Shown: positions 33,443-43,204, counted from the stretch's first letter. The stretch is 64,000 bases of DNA from Vulcanimicrobium alpinum (GCF_027923555.1 NZ_AP025523.1:2174484-2238483), one strand, 5' to 3'. Program-made: numbers and translations. The notes: generated from the sequence alone by a model not told the origin.

Positions 33443-34808
33443 AGTCAAGTCCCAAATCTGCTGTAATTCCGGTTCGTCGATCGCGTAAGTTAGGCTGCTC
33501 GTCTGTCTCGTTTTACGGCGGCCGGCTTGGCCACCGTCGTTGCTTTCCATTCGAAGTATTCGGTCATGTCGAAGTAGGCTCGGCCTAACCATTCGTCGTT
33601 TTGCTCGGAGAGTAGCGCGCCGACCATGCGAATCGCCGCGGCGTCGTTTGGGAAGATGCGAATGACTTTCTCCCGGCGACGAATCTCTTCATTGAGCCGC
33701 TCTTGCATGTTGCTCGTGCGCAGTCGCCGGCGATATTTCTCCGGCAGCGGCAAGATCGCAAGCATGTCTTCGAACGCTCCTTCCAAGCACACGCACGACT
33801 TGGGCGCCGTTTCTGCGAAGCGGGCCATGAATTCCGCATATCGACGCTCGGCCTCTTTGCGATCAGTTGCGAGGAAGATCAGCCGAGCTGCAGCGGTTAC
33901 GTTTTCCCGTTCTTTCTTGGGCGCGTGATCGAGCAAGTTCTTCATCACGTGGAACTGGCAACGCTGCCACGTCGCGCCGACGAATTGCTTGGCGATCGCC
34001 TCGCGTAAGCCCGAGTGATTGTCGGAGACGGCAACGTCGACGCCGTGCAAGCCGCGCGCTTTGAGGCCGCGAAAGAACTCGTTCCACGTCGCAAAGCTCT
34101 CCGAATCGCCGATCGAAAGACCAAGGATTTCGCGGTACCCGTCAGCGCGAATGCCGCTCGCGATGAGTAGTGCTTTGCTGACGACGCTCTTGTCGGTGCG
34201 CACCTTCGTAAAGAGCGCGTCAACGATGATGAATGGGTACGCTGCGTCGAGCCGGCGATTCAAGAATCCCGCGACCGGTTCGTCGAGTGCCTTCGTAAGG
34301 CGACTTACCGTCGATTTCGAAAACGACGTCCCGCAGAGGCCTTCGGTTATCCGCGTGACCTTCCGCGTCGAGACGCCGTTGACGACCATCTCCATCAGGC
34401 CCACGACGAAGGCTTGTTCGCTGCGGCGATAACGCTCGAAGATGTCGGTTGAGAAGCTGCCGTCGCGCGTCTGCGGCACGCGCAGGACCAGCGAGCCGAC
34501 GCGGGTCGAGAGCTGTCGATCGCGATACCCATTTCGATAGCCCTCCCGTTCTTCACAGCGCTCGTACCGCTCGGCGCCCAGATGATCGCGCATCTGTGCC
34601 TCGAGCACTTGGTTGAGAATCACTTCGACGAGTTTGCCGAGCGCCGCCGGCTGATCAAGCAAAGCTGGAATCGCGTCGCGGGATAGGGTAAGATCGTAAT
34701 CGGCCACCGTTTCGGTCCTTTCGATTGAGGTGTTGAACAACGTCAATCTTCGAACCGGGGCGGTGGCTACCCGCCCGCTCAATTTACATCAATTATACGG
34801 ACTCGGCC
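33443..34808 (-). mobile_element. IS-A copy 3, intact IS256-family element
   Basis: 1366 bp with the same left end as copies 1 and 2 (AGTCAAGTCCC); the right end differs at a few bases (ATACGGACTCGGCC; CCGCTCAATT). No target duplication is visible (GGTG left, TTCC right), as if one flank has been rearranged. Confidence 0.9.
33490..34707 (-). CDS. IS256-family (Mutator-type) transposase, intact
   Basis: 405 aa from GTG 34707: MRDHLGAERYERCEEREGYRNGYRDR zinc/binding region, then the DDE core: YPFIIVDALFTKVR (first Asp), VAVSDNHSGLREAIAK (second Asp), WQRCQFHVMKNLLDHAPKK, LRTSNMQERLNEEIRRREKVIRIFPND (Glu). It has full family length, with neither the 11-nt deletion of copy 1 nor the insertion of copy 2, so it is the likely source of mobility. 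Confidence 0.95.
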   Translation of the reverse strand: MADYDLTLSRDAIPALLDQPAALGKLVEVILNQVLEAQMRDHLGAERYERCEEREGYRNGYRDRQLSTRVGSLVLRVPQTRDGSFSTDIFERYRRSEQAFVVGLMEMVVNGVSTRKVTRITEGLCGTSFSKSTVSRLTKALDEPVAGFLNRRLDAAYPFIIVDALFTKVRTDKSVVSKALLIASGIRADGYREILGLSIGDSESFATWNEFFRGLKARGLHGVDVAVSDNHSGLREAIAKQFVGATWQRCQFHVMKNLLDHAPKKERENVTAAARLIFLATDRKEAERRYAEFMARFAETAPKSCVCLEGAFEDMLAILPLPEKYRRRLRTSNMQERLNEEIRRREKVIRIFPNDAAAIRMVGALLSEQNDEWLGRAYFDMTEYFEWKATTVAKPAAVKRDRRAA

Positions 34809-35964
34809 TTCCGGAGCGTGATTCGGGCTCGGCGGAACGTTGGCGACCAATCATGGAAGAACGGACAAACTCGAACGCAGGACCCGCAACCCGCGCGCCA
34901 TTGGAACCGCGCCCGCGAATCCATCGACGCGCGGGAACCTCAACGCAACGATAGAGAGCGTAACTCGCCGCTAGCGTCACAACAAAAGAGAACACCGACT
35001 GCGGGAGACCGTCGCCGAAGACGCTGCTTATAGCGCCGATCACGATTGCGTGCAGAAGGTAAAAAGCAAAGCTAATCTCCCCGAGCAGCACGAAAGTGCT
35101 CTGCGAAAGCCAACGTGATAGCGCGCCGGCACGGTGCGCGAAGATCGAAATGATCAGTGAGGATGCCGGCATCATCCACACAGCGTAGCGGAGTGCTCGT
35201 GGAACCAAAGGCAGAACTGCTACTGAACAAACGAATACCACGACTGCGATCATCTCGAGGGACGTTCCAAACCGCACCTCATTTCCCGCACGCTTCACAA
35301 ACGCAAGTGCCAAAAGTATTCCCACGAAGAACTCGAAAATTCTAAGCGGAGGAAAATAGTACGCGATGATCCAGGGAACCGCAGACCCAAGACAGAGAAC
35401 AATTCCGGTAAAGACGCAGAAAAACGCGGCAAACGATAACACGACCACCGAGTTGAACGGTCTGCATACGCGACTCGCGTACCAAGCTAAGATCGGAAAC
35501 ATTGTATAGAAAAACGCCTCGTCGGCTATGCTCCACGCCGGCGGATTGACGCCCAGGATAACTAGCGGGCTGTATGCCCACGGTTGAAACAACAGCACGG
35601 CAGCCGCAATCTTGATTGCATGATCGCCGGCGCTCAGGCCAAGCCAGATATTCCCATACTCGTTGTGCGGTGACTCGCCGTACGCAATGATGGCGACAAT
35701 CGCCGTAACCGTCGTTACAAGGTGCAGCGGATAAACTCTGCCGAGACGCGCCAAGTAGAATAGGCGAGTTGAGTTCCAGGTGACACCGCGCACAAAATGT
35801 TCCCGATAGTTGAGCATCAATATGAAGCCCGAGAGCAGGAAAAAAAACGCCACAGCTAACGGTCCGAGCGAGTAACGCTCGGAAAATGCACGCGTAGCGG
35901 GCAGGTGATCGAAAAACACGAACAAAGCTGCCACGAAGCGTAGGGACGTCAGCGGCTTTATCAC
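34789..35964 (-). CDS. Acyltransferase family 3 (OafA/YrhL-like) membrane protein
   Basis: 391 aa with about ten membrane helices: opening MIKPLTSLRFVAALFVFFDHLP with the catalytic-type His20, FFLLSGFILMLNYRE, LARLGRVYPLHLV, and FAFYLLHAIVIGAI. Family members O-acylate sugars of lipopolysaccharide, peptidoglycan or exopolysaccharide. Base composition is visibly lower in GC than the neighbours, a sign of transfer. The last codons (PSPYN-stop) lie inside the end of IS-A copy 3, so the native C-terminus is probably lost. Confidence 0.88.
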   Translation of the reverse strand: MIKPLTSLRFVAALFVFFDHLPATRAFSERYSLGPLAVAFFFLLSGFILMLNYREHFVRGVTWNSTRLFYLARLGRVYPLHLVTTVTAIVAIIAYGESPHNEYGNIWLGLSAGDHAIKIAAAVLLFQPWAYSPLVILGVNPPAWSIADEAFFYTMFPILAWYASRVCRPFNSVVVLSFAAFFCVFTGIVLCLGSAVPWIIAYYFPPLRIFEFFVGILLALAFVKRAGNEVRFGTSLEMIAVVVFVCSVAVLPLVPRALRYAVWMMPASSLIISIFAHRAGALSRWLSQSTFVLLGEISFAFYLLHAIVIGAISSVFGDGLPQSVFSFVVTLAASYALYRCVEVPARRWIRGRGSNGARVAGPAFEFVRSSMIGRQRSAEPESRSGRPSPYN

Positions 35965-36146
35965 GGCGTCACGTCAAAGGGCGAAACGCACCATAAACGG
36001 CGGAACGAGAACATTAACGTGGTTTCATCATGACGCGGTTTCAGCTGTCGTTCAGTCCGCCAACGTGTTTCCCTTCATGCCCTAAATGGTCTTAACTCTG
36101 TGACAACGGCACGACTACGGCAACTCGTGATCTGCCGCAGGCACTT

Positions 36147-36614
36147 TCAGTGACTCCAGCCGCAGTATCCCGACAGATCCGTTGCCACGTCGGGGGCGAC
36201 GGGCGCACCTTGCGGGCGCGTGTAGGTCAGTTTCGCGACGCCGGGCGCTTCGTCGATGATCACCTGGTGCACGACGGAGGTGCCGAACGTCATCTCGACT
36301 TCGTGGGCGCGATGGCCGTCGCAGGTCGTGTCGCGATCGACCGGCGCCTTGACGGCGTTGTCGGTGATGTTCTTCTTCACCATCCCGACGATGTCGTCGT
36401 AGGCGAGACCGCCGTCGGCGAGATAGGTGAGGAGTTCGCCGTCGTTCTTCTTCCACGTCTCCTGCGCGCGGGGCGAACTGGCCGACGGCGTCGCGCCGAC
36501 GGTATGATCCCAGCCACTTGGGCCGGTGAACGTTTTGGGCGCGGCCGCTGCGAGCGCCGGGACGACGAGGAGGGCGGCTGCGGCGAATGCCGCCCGAACG
36601 ACTGCCGTACGCAT
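36147..36614 (-). CDS. Secreted hypothetical protein
   Basis: 155 aa from ATG 36614: MRTAVVRAAFAAAALLVVPA is a signal peptide cleaved near AAAAP. The mature part has a WDHTVGATPSA...WKKNDGELLTYLAD segment, one Cys in TTCDGHRAHEVEMTFG and a Cys in SGYCGWSH at the very end (possible disulfide). No family recognised. The 180-bp gap to the acyltransferase shows no gene. Confidence 0.65.
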   Translation of the reverse strand: MRTAVVRAAFAAAALLVVPALAAAAPKTFTGPSGWDHTVGATPSASSPRAQETWKKNDGELLTYLADGGLAYDDIVGMVKKNITDNAVKAPVDRDTTCDGHRAHEVEMTFGTSVVHQVIIDEAPGVAKLTYTRPQGAPVAPDVATDLSGYCGWSH

Positions 36615-36722
36615 AGTGCGGGGATTGTAGCCGAGCGCGGCCTCGGGGATCACCGGGCGAACGGTGAATGTGCGCCGCGCCCCATGCGACAGTCGTCGGG
36701 AACGCGGCGGGCGGCGCCGTCG

Positions 36723-37922
36723 TCAGGCCGAGACAGGTTTGCCGATGACGCCGAGCTCGGTCCCCACGCGTTCGAATGCGGCGAGCGCGCGATCAAGGTC
36801 GGCGCGACTCAGCGAACTGGAGATCTGCACGCGGATGCGTGCGGTTCCTTCGGGGACGACCGGGAAGCCGAACCCGGTCACGAACACGCCTTCCTTCAGG
36901 AGCCGGTCGCTCATCGCGATCGCGAACGCGGTGTCGCCGACGATGATCGGAACGATCGCGCTCGGTCCGGCGAGCGGACGAAAGCCGAGGCGTTCGAGGC
37001 CGCCGCGGAAGTAGCGAATGTTCTCGCGCTGACGTTCGAGCAGTTCCGGCTGCGCGACGAGCAGTTCGAGGGCTTTCTTTGCGCTCGCCGCGACGGTCGC
37101 CGGCAGCGCGTTCGAGAAGAGCTGCGTGCGCGAGCGTTGGACGAGCGTGTCGATCAGCGCGTGCGAACCCGCGACGAAGCCGCCCGCTGCGCCGCCCAGC
37201 GTCTTGCCGAGCGTGCCGGTCAGGATGTCGACGCGGCCCTCGAGACCGAAGTGCTCGATCGTGCCGCGGCCGCTCTTACCCATGACGCCGGTGCCGTGCG
37301 AGTCGTCGACGATCGTGACCGCGTGATACTTCTCCGCGAGTTCCACGATCTCGGGCAGTTTCGCGAGCGATCCTTCCATCGAAAACACGCCGTCCGTCAC
37401 GATGAATGGGGTCCCCTCCGCCTCCCGCAACTGACGTTCGAGATCGTCCATGTCGCCGTGCTTGTAGCGCGCGCGCTTCGCGCCGGCGAGGCGGCAGCCG
37501 TCGATGATCGACGCGTGGTTGAGCTCGTCGGAGATGATCGTGTTGCCTTTGGTCGCGATGGTCGGGAGCAGCCCTTCGTTGGCCGCCCAGCACGAGACGT
37601 ACGACAGCGCGGACTCGAAGCCGAACGTCGATGCGATCGTCGACTCGAGCTCGCGGTGGATGTCGAGCGTTCCGCAGATGAAGCGCACCGACGCGGTCCC
37701 GGCACCGTACTTCTTGAGACCGTCAATCCCGGCGGCGATCACGTCGGGATGATCGGCGAGGCCGAGATAGTTGTTCGACGAGAGGACGATGACGTCGCCG
37801 GCTTCTTCCATGTGCACCTCTGCGGCCATCGGGCCGGTGAGGTGGCGCAGGTGCTTGTAGGTGCCGGCGGCGCGCAGCGCGTCGAGGTCGGCGGCGAGCT
37901 GGCGATCGTAGGCGGTGTTCAT
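36723..37922 (-). CDS. kbl: Glycine C-acetyltransferase (2-amino-3-ketobutyrate CoA ligase)
   Basis: A 399-aa alpha-oxoamine synthase: NNYLGLADHPDV, GTASVRFICGTLDIHRELE, SDELNHASIIDGCRLAGAKRARYKHGDM, DDSHGTGVMGKSGRGTIEHF, and the PLP Lys in GTLGKTLGGAAGGFVAG. Cleaves 2-amino-3-ketobutyrate with CoA to glycine and acetyl-CoA. It follows tdh by 59 bp on the same strand, giving the two-step threonine degradation pathway. Confidence 0.95.
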   Translation of the reverse strand: MNTAYDRQLAADLDALRAAGTYKHLRHLTGPMAAEVHMEEAGDVIVLSSNNYLGLADHPDVIAAGIDGLKKYGAGTASVRFICGTLDIHRELESTIASTFGFESALSYVSCWAANEGLLPTIATKGNTIISDELNHASIIDGCRLAGAKRARYKHGDMDDLERQLREAEGTPFIVTDGVFSMEGSLAKLPEIVELAEKYHAVTIVDDSHGTGVMGKSGRGTIEHFGLEGRVDILTGTLGKTLGGAAGGFVAGSHALIDTLVQRSRTQLFSNALPATVAASAKKALELLVAQPELLERQRENIRYFRGGLERLGFRPLAGPSAIVPIIVGDTAFAIAMSDRLLKEGVFVTGFGFPVVPEGTARIRVQISSSLSRADLDRALAAFERVGTELGVIGKPVSA

Positions 37923-37967
37923 GCGGTCTCCGTGATTGCGGGGTTCTGCGAGGAAGCGGTGATCGTT

Positions 37968-37990
37968 GCGCTTCGACGAGCTCAGCGTGA
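37968..37990. repeat. Dispersed 23-bp repeat, copy 2
   Basis: Identical to 5610-5632. It overlaps the tdh stop codon and supplies its last codons Ser-Arg-stop, exactly as copy 1 does for the methyltransferase. A weaker relative (CTTCGTCGCGCTGAGCGTGA, 39681-39700) follows the His-rich gene. Confidence 0.75.
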
Positions 37991-39076
37991 ATCGGTGAGG
38001 TAGAGGACGATTTTGGCGGCTTCGCCGGAGCGCATCAGAGCGAACGCGCGGTCGAATTCTTCGAACGGGAGTTCATGCGTGATGATCGGCGTCAGGTCGA
38101 CGCGGCCGCTCGTGACGAGGCTCTGCGTTTGGTACCACGTCTCGAACATGCGCCGCCCGTTGATCCCGAGGACCGTCAAACCCTTGAAGATTATGCGCTC
38201 GGCGAGGTTGATCTCGACGTCGTCCGACGGGATGCCGAGCAATGCGGCGACGCCGCCGTTGCGCACCATCGCCAGACCGCTGTCGATCGCCGAACCGGAA
38301 CCCGACATCTCGAGCAGGACGTCGACCCCGTCGCCGTTGGTGCGCGTGATGATGTCGTCGACCAGATCCGGCTGCGCCGCGGAGAACGTCGCGTCGGCGC
38401 CGACGCGCGCGGCCAGCGCGAGCTTCTGCGGGTTCACGTCGACGGCGAACACCGTCGCCGCGCCCGCGGCGCGAGCGACCGGGATTGCCATCAAGCCGAT
38501 CGAGCCGACGCCGGTGATCACGACGGATTTCACCGAGACGTCGGCTGCCATCACGGTGTGCACCGCGTTGCCGAGCGGGTCGAAGACGGCGGCCCAGCTG
38601 TCGGGGATCGACGGATCGAGTTTCCACACGTTCTCTTCCGGTATGCGCAGATAGTCCGCGAACGCACCGTCGGTATCGACGCCGATGATCTCGACGTGCT
38701 CGCAGATGTGCGCCTGGCCGGTACGACAGAGGCGGCAGACGCCGCACGCGAGGTGTCCTTCGGCCGAGACGCGATCGCCGACCGCCACGGCGCGCACCGC
38801 GCTCCCAATCGCGGCGACCTCGCCCATGCATTCGTGTCCGATCGTCAGCGGCGGCTTGACGCGGCGCTGCGCCCAATGGTCCCAGCCGTAAATGTGCAGG
38901 TCGGTCCCGCACATACCGACCGTTTTCACCCGGATCAGCACGTCGTTCGGGCCGATCCCAGGCACCGGGACGTGCTCCAGCGCGAATCCCGGCGACCCCG
39001 CGTTCTTCCGCAGCGCCCGCATCACGGCGGGGACATCGACGAGCGGACGGTGCGGGGCAACGCTGGTGAACGTCAT
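37982..39076 (-). CDS. tdh: L-threonine 3-dehydrogenase
   Basis: A 364-aa zinc MDR enzyme: catalytic zinc site GMCGTDLHIYGWDHWAQ and GHECMGEV, structural zinc Cys cluster CGVCRLCRTGQAHICEH, FDPLGNAVHTVMAADVS, Rossmann VITGVGSIGLMAIPVARAAGA, and FSAAQPDLVDDIITRTNGDGVDVLLEMSG. Oxidises threonine to 2-amino-3-ketobutyrate with NAD. ATG 39076 is chosen because it gives the usual family N-terminus (MTFTSVAPHRPLVDVPAVMRA slightly extended). Operon with kbl. Confidence 0.94.
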   Translation of the reverse strand: MTFTSVAPHRPLVDVPAVMRALRKNAGSPGFALEHVPVPGIGPNDVLIRVKTVGMCGTDLHIYGWDHWAQRRVKPPLTIGHECMGEVAAIGSAVRAVAVGDRVSAEGHLACGVCRLCRTGQAHICEHVEIIGVDTDGAFADYLRIPEENVWKLDPSIPDSWAAVFDPLGNAVHTVMAADVSVKSVVITGVGSIGLMAIPVARAAGAATVFAVDVNPQKLALAARVGADATFSAAQPDLVDDIITRTNGDGVDVLLEMSGSGSAIDSGLAMVRNGGVAALLGIPSDDVEINLAERIIFKGLTVLGINGRRMFETWYQTQSLVTSGRVDLTPIITHELPFEEFDRAFALMRSGEAAKIVLYLTDSR

Positions 39077-39183
39077 CACAGAGTCCTTCGCCGCACCCGG
39101 CCCGGCCCACCCCGGGCAGGCAGCGCAGGCGAAAACGGGCAAGCGCGTGATAGGACCTTCGTCATATAGGGAATCTCCTCATC

Positions 39184-39675
39184 ATGCAATCATCCCGTTT
39201 CTCTCGAGCGATCGTCGCGGCCGGCACCGCGGCCTCGATCTCGCTGGGCGCCGTGCCGTCGGCGGCCGTCGCCAGCACCGCCGACACGACGCGCACGATC
39301 CTCTACACGGCCGCGGCGATCGGCGCGATCATCCTCTACAACAACTACCAGCACAAGCGGCAGGCCGCGAATCAGGTCGTCGGTTATACGGCCAACGGCG
39401 GGACCGTGTACGGTGACGGCCGGATCGTGCTTCCCAACGGCGCGACCGTCTACCCGAACGCCAACGGCCAGTATCCGTGGGGGACGCCGGCGTACTACAA
39501 CGACGACGCCGACTACTACGGTCACGGGTACGGCGGCATCCGCCACGACAACGGCCTCCACCGCGGCTGGTATAAGCACCACGGCAACCCGCACGGTGAC
39601 GATGGCGACAGCCAAGGCCGCGGGCACGAACACGGTCACGGCGAGCACGGCGAGCACGGCGACCACGGCGGATAA
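39184..39675 (+). CDS. Exported His/Gly-rich protein
   Basis: 163 aa: a signal-like N-terminus (SRAIVAAGTAASISLGAVPSAAVAS), a second hydrophobic stretch ILYTAAAIGAIILYNNYQHK, a repeat-like middle (YTANGGTVYGDGRIVLPNGATVYPNANGQYPW), then Tyr/Asp-rich and a C-terminal HEHGHGEHGEHGDHGG. The His tail probably binds divalent metal. No family recognised. Divergent from tdh. Confidence 0.6.
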   Translation: MQSSRFSRAIVAAGTAASISLGAVPSAAVASTADTTRTILYTAAAIGAIILYNNYQHKRQAANQVVGYTANGGTVYGDGRIVLPNGATVYPNANGQYPWGTPAYYNDDADYYGHGYGGIRHDNGLHRGWYKHHGNPHGDDGDSQGRGHEHGHGEHGEHGDHGG

Positions 39676-39723
39676 CCGCACTTCGTCGCGCTGAGCGTGA
39701 CTGGGCGTTCAGCGTGACGGGGA

Positions 39724-40512
39724 CTAGCCGAAGCGGCCGGTGATGTAGTCTTCGGTGCGCTTTTCGCGCGGGTGCGTGAAGATATGGTTCGTGGGACCGA
39801 CTTCGACGATCTCGCCAAGATGGAAGAACGCCGTGTAGTCGGAGATGCGCGCCGCCTGCTGCATGGAGTGCGTCACGATCACGACGGTGAACTTCTCCGT
39901 GAGCTGACCGATGAGGTCCTCGATCTTCGAGGTCGCGATCGGATCCAGCGCCGACGCCGGCTCGTCCATCAGAATCACTTCGGGATCGAGCGCGATCGCG
40001 CGCGCGATGCACATGCGCTGCTGCTGCCCGCCTGAAAGGTCGAGGGCCGAGCGCTGCAGCCGGTCTTTCACCTCATCCCAAAGCGCGGCGCCCCGCAGCG
40101 CGCGCTCGCAGACCTCGTCGAGTTTCGCCTTGTTGCGTTCGCCGTGGATGCGCGGCCCGTAGACGACGTTCTCGTAAATCGTTTTGGGAAATGGGTTGGG
40201 CCGCTGGAACACCATTCCGATGCGGTGGCGGATCACCACGGGATCGGCGTCGGGCGCGTAGATGTCCTGGCCGTCGAGCAGGATCTGGCCCTCGACGCGC
40301 GCCCCCGGCGTGAGATCGTGCATGCGGTCGAGCGCGCGCAAAAACGTCGTTTTGCCGCATCCCGACGGGCCGATCAGCGCGGTGACCTGCTGGGCGCGCA
40401 TCGAAAGCGCCGCGTTTTTGATCGCTTGGAACGACCCGTAGTAAATGTTGACGTCTTTGGCGACGATCTTGTCCTTCGCCGGGGCCGCCGTCGTCTCGGG
40501 TGTCTCGATCAC
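39724..40512 (-). CDS. pstB: Phosphate ABC transporter ATP-binding protein
   Basis: 262 aa: Walker [45 protein letters not shown], signature [36 protein letters not shown], and [25 protein letters not shown]. The [12 protein letters not shown] segment marks PstB. GTG 40512 overlaps the pstA stop (GTGA). Last gene of the pst run. Confidence 0.97.
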   Translation of the reverse strand: MIETPETTAAPAKDKIVAKDVNIYYGSFQAIKNAALSMRAQQVTALIGPSGCGKTTFLRALDRMHDLTPGARVEGQILLDGQDIYAPDADPVVIRHRIGMVFQRPNPFPKTIYENVVYGPRIHGERNKAKLDEVCERALRGAALWDEVKDRLQRSALDLSGGQQQRMCIARAIALDPEVILMDEPASALDPIATSKIEDLIGQLTEKFTVVIVTHSMQQAARISDYTAFFHLGEIVEVGPTNHIFTHPREKRTEDYITGRFG

Positions 40513-41423
40513 GACGCTCTTCCGGTGAAGCGTCTGGTCAACTGGCGCCCGAGCAGCCGCGCCGCGACGTTGAACAAGAGGACCATGATCAGGAGAACCA
40601 GCGCCGACCCGTTTCCGATGCGGTCGACGTCGGGGACGATCGACTCCGAGTGCGTGTACCACAAGTGCACGGCGAGCGTCTCGGCCGGCCGAAACGGGTT
40701 CAGATCGTACGGGTTGTTGAACGGCACGCTCAATCCGGCGGTGAAGATCAGCGCCGCCGTTTCTCCGAAAATGCGCCCGGCGACGAGCACGATCCCGGTC
40801 GTCATGCGGCCGATCGCGCTGGGCAGCACCACGCGCGTGATCGTCTGCCACTTGGTACCGCCCAGTCCCATCGATGCTTCGCGCAACGAGTCGGGAACGC
40901 TCGAGAGCGCTTCCTGCGTCACGCGCATCAGCGCGGGCAAGTTGAGCAGCGTCAGCGTGAGCGCACCGCCGATCGCAGAAAACTTCCACTTGAAGAGATA
41001 GACAAACACGAGCAGGCCGAACAGCCCCATCACGATCGACGGGATCGTCGCCAGCGATTCGGCGCTGAACTGGACGATGTTGCGGAACGCGCCCGGCTTC
41101 GCGTACTCCTGCAGGTAGACGCCGGCCGCGGTCGCGATCGGGACGGTGAAGACCAGCGTCAGGAGGAGGATGTAGAACGAGTTATAGATCTCGGGCCCGA
41201 TCCCGCCGCCCGCCGTCGTCTCTTTCGGCACGCCGGCGAGGAACTGCCACGAGATCGCGTGGCCGCCCAGAAAGCCCATGTACGCGATGAAGGCCGCGAG
41301 CATCACGATGATGCTTGACGCCATCACCCACAGCACGACGGTCGCGATCGAGTCGGTCAGTTTACGCGCGCGGACGCTGCTGGTCGCGAGCACGCCCGGG
41401 GAGCTCGGGGTAGCGGCCGTCAT
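40509..41423 (-). CDS. pstA: Phosphate ABC transporter permease PstA
   Basis: 304 aa, six helices; [21 protein letters not shown] and [39 protein letters not shown] form the permease coupling region. Start either ATG 41423 or GTG 41429 (2 codons earlier). The pstC stop is only 7 bp upstream. Confidence 0.95.
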   Translation of the reverse strand: MTAATPSSPGVLATSSVRARKLTDSIATVVLWVMASSIIVMLAAFIAYMGFLGGHAISWQFLAGVPKETTAGGGIGPEIYNSFYILLLTLVFTVPIATAAGVYLQEYAKPGAFRNIVQFSAESLATIPSIVMGLFGLLVFVYLFKWKFSAIGGALTLTLLNLPALMRVTQEALSSVPDSLREASMGLGGTKWQTITRVVLPSAIGRMTTGIVLVAGRIFGETAALIFTAGLSVPFNNPYDLNPFRPAETLAVHLWYTHSESIVPDVDRIGNGSALVLLIMVLLFNVAARLLGRQLTRRFTGRAS

Positions 41424-41430
41424 TTTCACG

Positions 41431-42315
41431 TCACGTGCGTTTCCGCAACGCGAATCGGACAAACACGATAAGGATCATCGCGATGAGCAGCAGCAGGAAC
41501 GCCATCGAGAACAGCGCGTGCTCGAGGAGCGTGCCGGCGGTCGCGCCCGGCATGTCGGTGACGATCTCCGTCGTGAGCGTCGCCGTCGGCGCGAAGAGGC
41601 CTTGCGGGAATTGCGAAGCGTTGCCGATCACCATCTGAATCGCGAGCGCTTCGCCGACGGCGCGCGCAATCCCAAGGATCAGCGCAACGGCAATCCCGCT
41701 GGCCGCACTCGGCAGCAGGACGCGCGTGATCGTCTGCCAGCGGGTCGCACCGAGCGCGAGCGAACCTTCTTTGAGCGCCGGCGGCAGCGAACGGAATGCG
41801 TCTTCGCTCAGCGTGATGACGGTGGGAAGGATCATGATCGCGAGAACGATGCCGGCGGCAGCGAGGCCGAAGCCGCTGGGTGAACTGGTGTGCGTGCGGA
41901 TCAGCGGAACGAGCAGCGTCAATCCCAGCCATCCGTAGACGACCGACGGGATCCCCACCATCACTTCGATCGCAGGCTTGAGCACTTGCGTCATGCGGTA
42001 GGGCGCGATCTCGGAGAGAAAAATGCCGACCGCGACGCCGAACGGGCCGCCGACCGCGATCGCGAAGAGCGTCACGGCGAGCGTGCCGACCACGAACACC
42101 GCCGCGCCCGGATGGTTGTTTTCGACCGAAAACTCCGGCGAAAACAAAAAGGTCAGCAGCGAGAAGCGGTCGACGAAGAACGTCTTCGTCCCCTCTGCCG
42201 AGAGGTAGAGGAGCAGCGCGCCCATGGCCGCGATCACGAACGCCGCGCTGAAACGCAGAGCCGTGAGGGCGATGCGCTCGTTGCGATGCGAGCGGCGGGC
42301 TTGTTCGGCGATCAC
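41431..42315 (-). CDS. pstC: Phosphate ABC transporter permease PstC
   Basis: 294 aa, six helices; PAIEVMVGIPSVVYGWLGLTLLVP and FRSLPPALKEGSLALGATRWQTITRVLLPSAASGI (EAA loop), then ARAVGEALAIQMVIGNA. Forms the membrane channel with PstA. Preceded by the pstS-pstC intergenic hairpin. Confidence 0.95.
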   Translation of the reverse strand: MIAEQARRSHRNERIALTALRFSAAFVIAAMGALLLYLSAEGTKTFFVDRFSLLTFLFSPEFSVENNHPGAAVFVVGTLAVTLFAIAVGGPFGVAVGIFLSEIAPYRMTQVLKPAIEVMVGIPSVVYGWLGLTLLVPLIRTHTSSPSGFGLAAAGIVLAIMILPTVITLSEDAFRSLPPALKEGSLALGATRWQTITRVLLPSAASGIAVALILGIARAVGEALAIQMVIGNASQFPQGLFAPTATLTTEIVTDMPGATAGTLLEHALFSMAFLLLLIAMILIVFVRFALRKRT

Positions 42316-42345
42316 TCCTCGAGGGTGCTCCGTTTAGGAAGGAAC

Positions 42346-42374
42346 GGAAGGGCGACTATGCCAGCCGCCCTTCC
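42346..42374 (-). other. pstS-pstC intercistronic hairpin
   Basis: GGAAGGGCG pairs with CGCCCTTCC (9 bp, 11-nt loop) between the pstS stop and the pstC start. No T-tract. Such loops usually stabilise or partly terminate the binding-protein message so that PstS is made in excess; this is inferred here. Confidence 0.55.
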
Positions 42375-42385
42375 GAAGCCTTCGA

Positions 42386-43204
42386 TCAGCGGTCGGTTTC
42401 TTTGACCTTCATATCGCGGATCAGGATGAAGCCGTCCTTGCGCACGAGTTCCGAGTTGCTCTGGACGAACGCGATGAAGCGCGAGACTTCGCCTGTCGGA
42501 GCACCGTTCGTAAACATGTGCTCGTAGGACCAAACGGGGTATTTCCCGGCGATGATGTTGTCATCGGTCGGTGCCACGCCGTCGACGGCGAGTTCGTTGA
42601 GTCCCGCGCCGCGCGTTCCGCTAAACGCGGCGTACGAGATCGCGCCCGGCGTCTGCTTGACGACGCTCACGACCGTCCCGGTCGCGTCTTCCGTAAGACC
42701 GCTCTCGCTGATCGGCGTCGAGCCCATCACGGTCTTCGTGAACACCGCGCGCGTACCCGAGCTGCGCGGACGGTTGATGACGACGATCTTCTGATCCGGC
42801 CCGCCGACCTCTTTCCAGTTCGTCGTCTTCCCGGAGAAGATTCCCTGGAGCTGCGTCTTCGAGAGCGACTTCACGGTCACGCCGGGATGCGTGACGATCG
42901 CGAACCCGATCACTGCGACGCGGCTGTCGTGCAGTTCCGGGTGCGTCGGCGCTAGGATGTCGGAATCGCCGATATCGATCGCCTTCGCGACGACCTGATT
43001 GATTCCGGTGCCCGAGCCGCCGCCCGAGACGCTGATCTTGACGTCGGGATGCGCCTGCTGGTACGCGGCCGCTGCATCCTTGACGAGCGGGAGCAGCGCG
43101 GTCGAGCCGGCAGCGGTGATGGTGGTGTCAGCGAAAGCCGGCGCCGACGTGGCGACGGCCGAAAAACCGAGGAGCAGGGCCGCGAGCGCAGCATTCCTCT
43201 TCAC
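42386..43204 (-). CDS. pstS: Phosphate-binding protein PstS
   Basis: 272 aa: signal peptide (KRNAALAALLLGFSAVATSAPAFA), then TTITAAGSTALLPLVKDAAAAY, ISVSGGGSGTGINQVVAKAIDIGDSD and NRPRSSGTRAVFTKTV, which are the phosphate-binding loops of PBP-like proteins. No lipobox Cys, so probably free periplasmic. GTG 43204 has GGAGGA 8 nt upstream. The Pho box lies about 90 bp upstream. Confidence 0.95.
   Translation of the reverse strand: MKRNAALAALLLGFSAVATSAPAFADTTITAAGSTALLPLVKDAAAAYQQAHPDVKISVSGGGSGTGINQVVAKAIDIGDSDILAPTHPELHDSRVAVIGFAIVTHPGVTVKSLSKTQLQGIFSGKTTNWKEVGGPDQKIVVINRPRSSGTRAVFTKTVMGSTPISESGLTEDATGTVVSVVKQTPGAISYAAFSGTRGAGLNELAVDGVAPTDDNIIAGKYPVWSYEHMFTNGAPTGEVSRFIAFVQSNSELVRKDGFILIRDMKVKETDR

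Noticed and set aside
36150-38003. A 617-aa plus-strand open frame
   Set aside because: Antisense to kbl and the secreted protein, both of which have clear family motifs or a signal peptide.
39077-39183. Possible glycine or threonine riboswitch before tdh
   Set aside because: The leader has no recognisable glycine-riboswitch core and is short; nothing beyond GC-rich sequence is seen.
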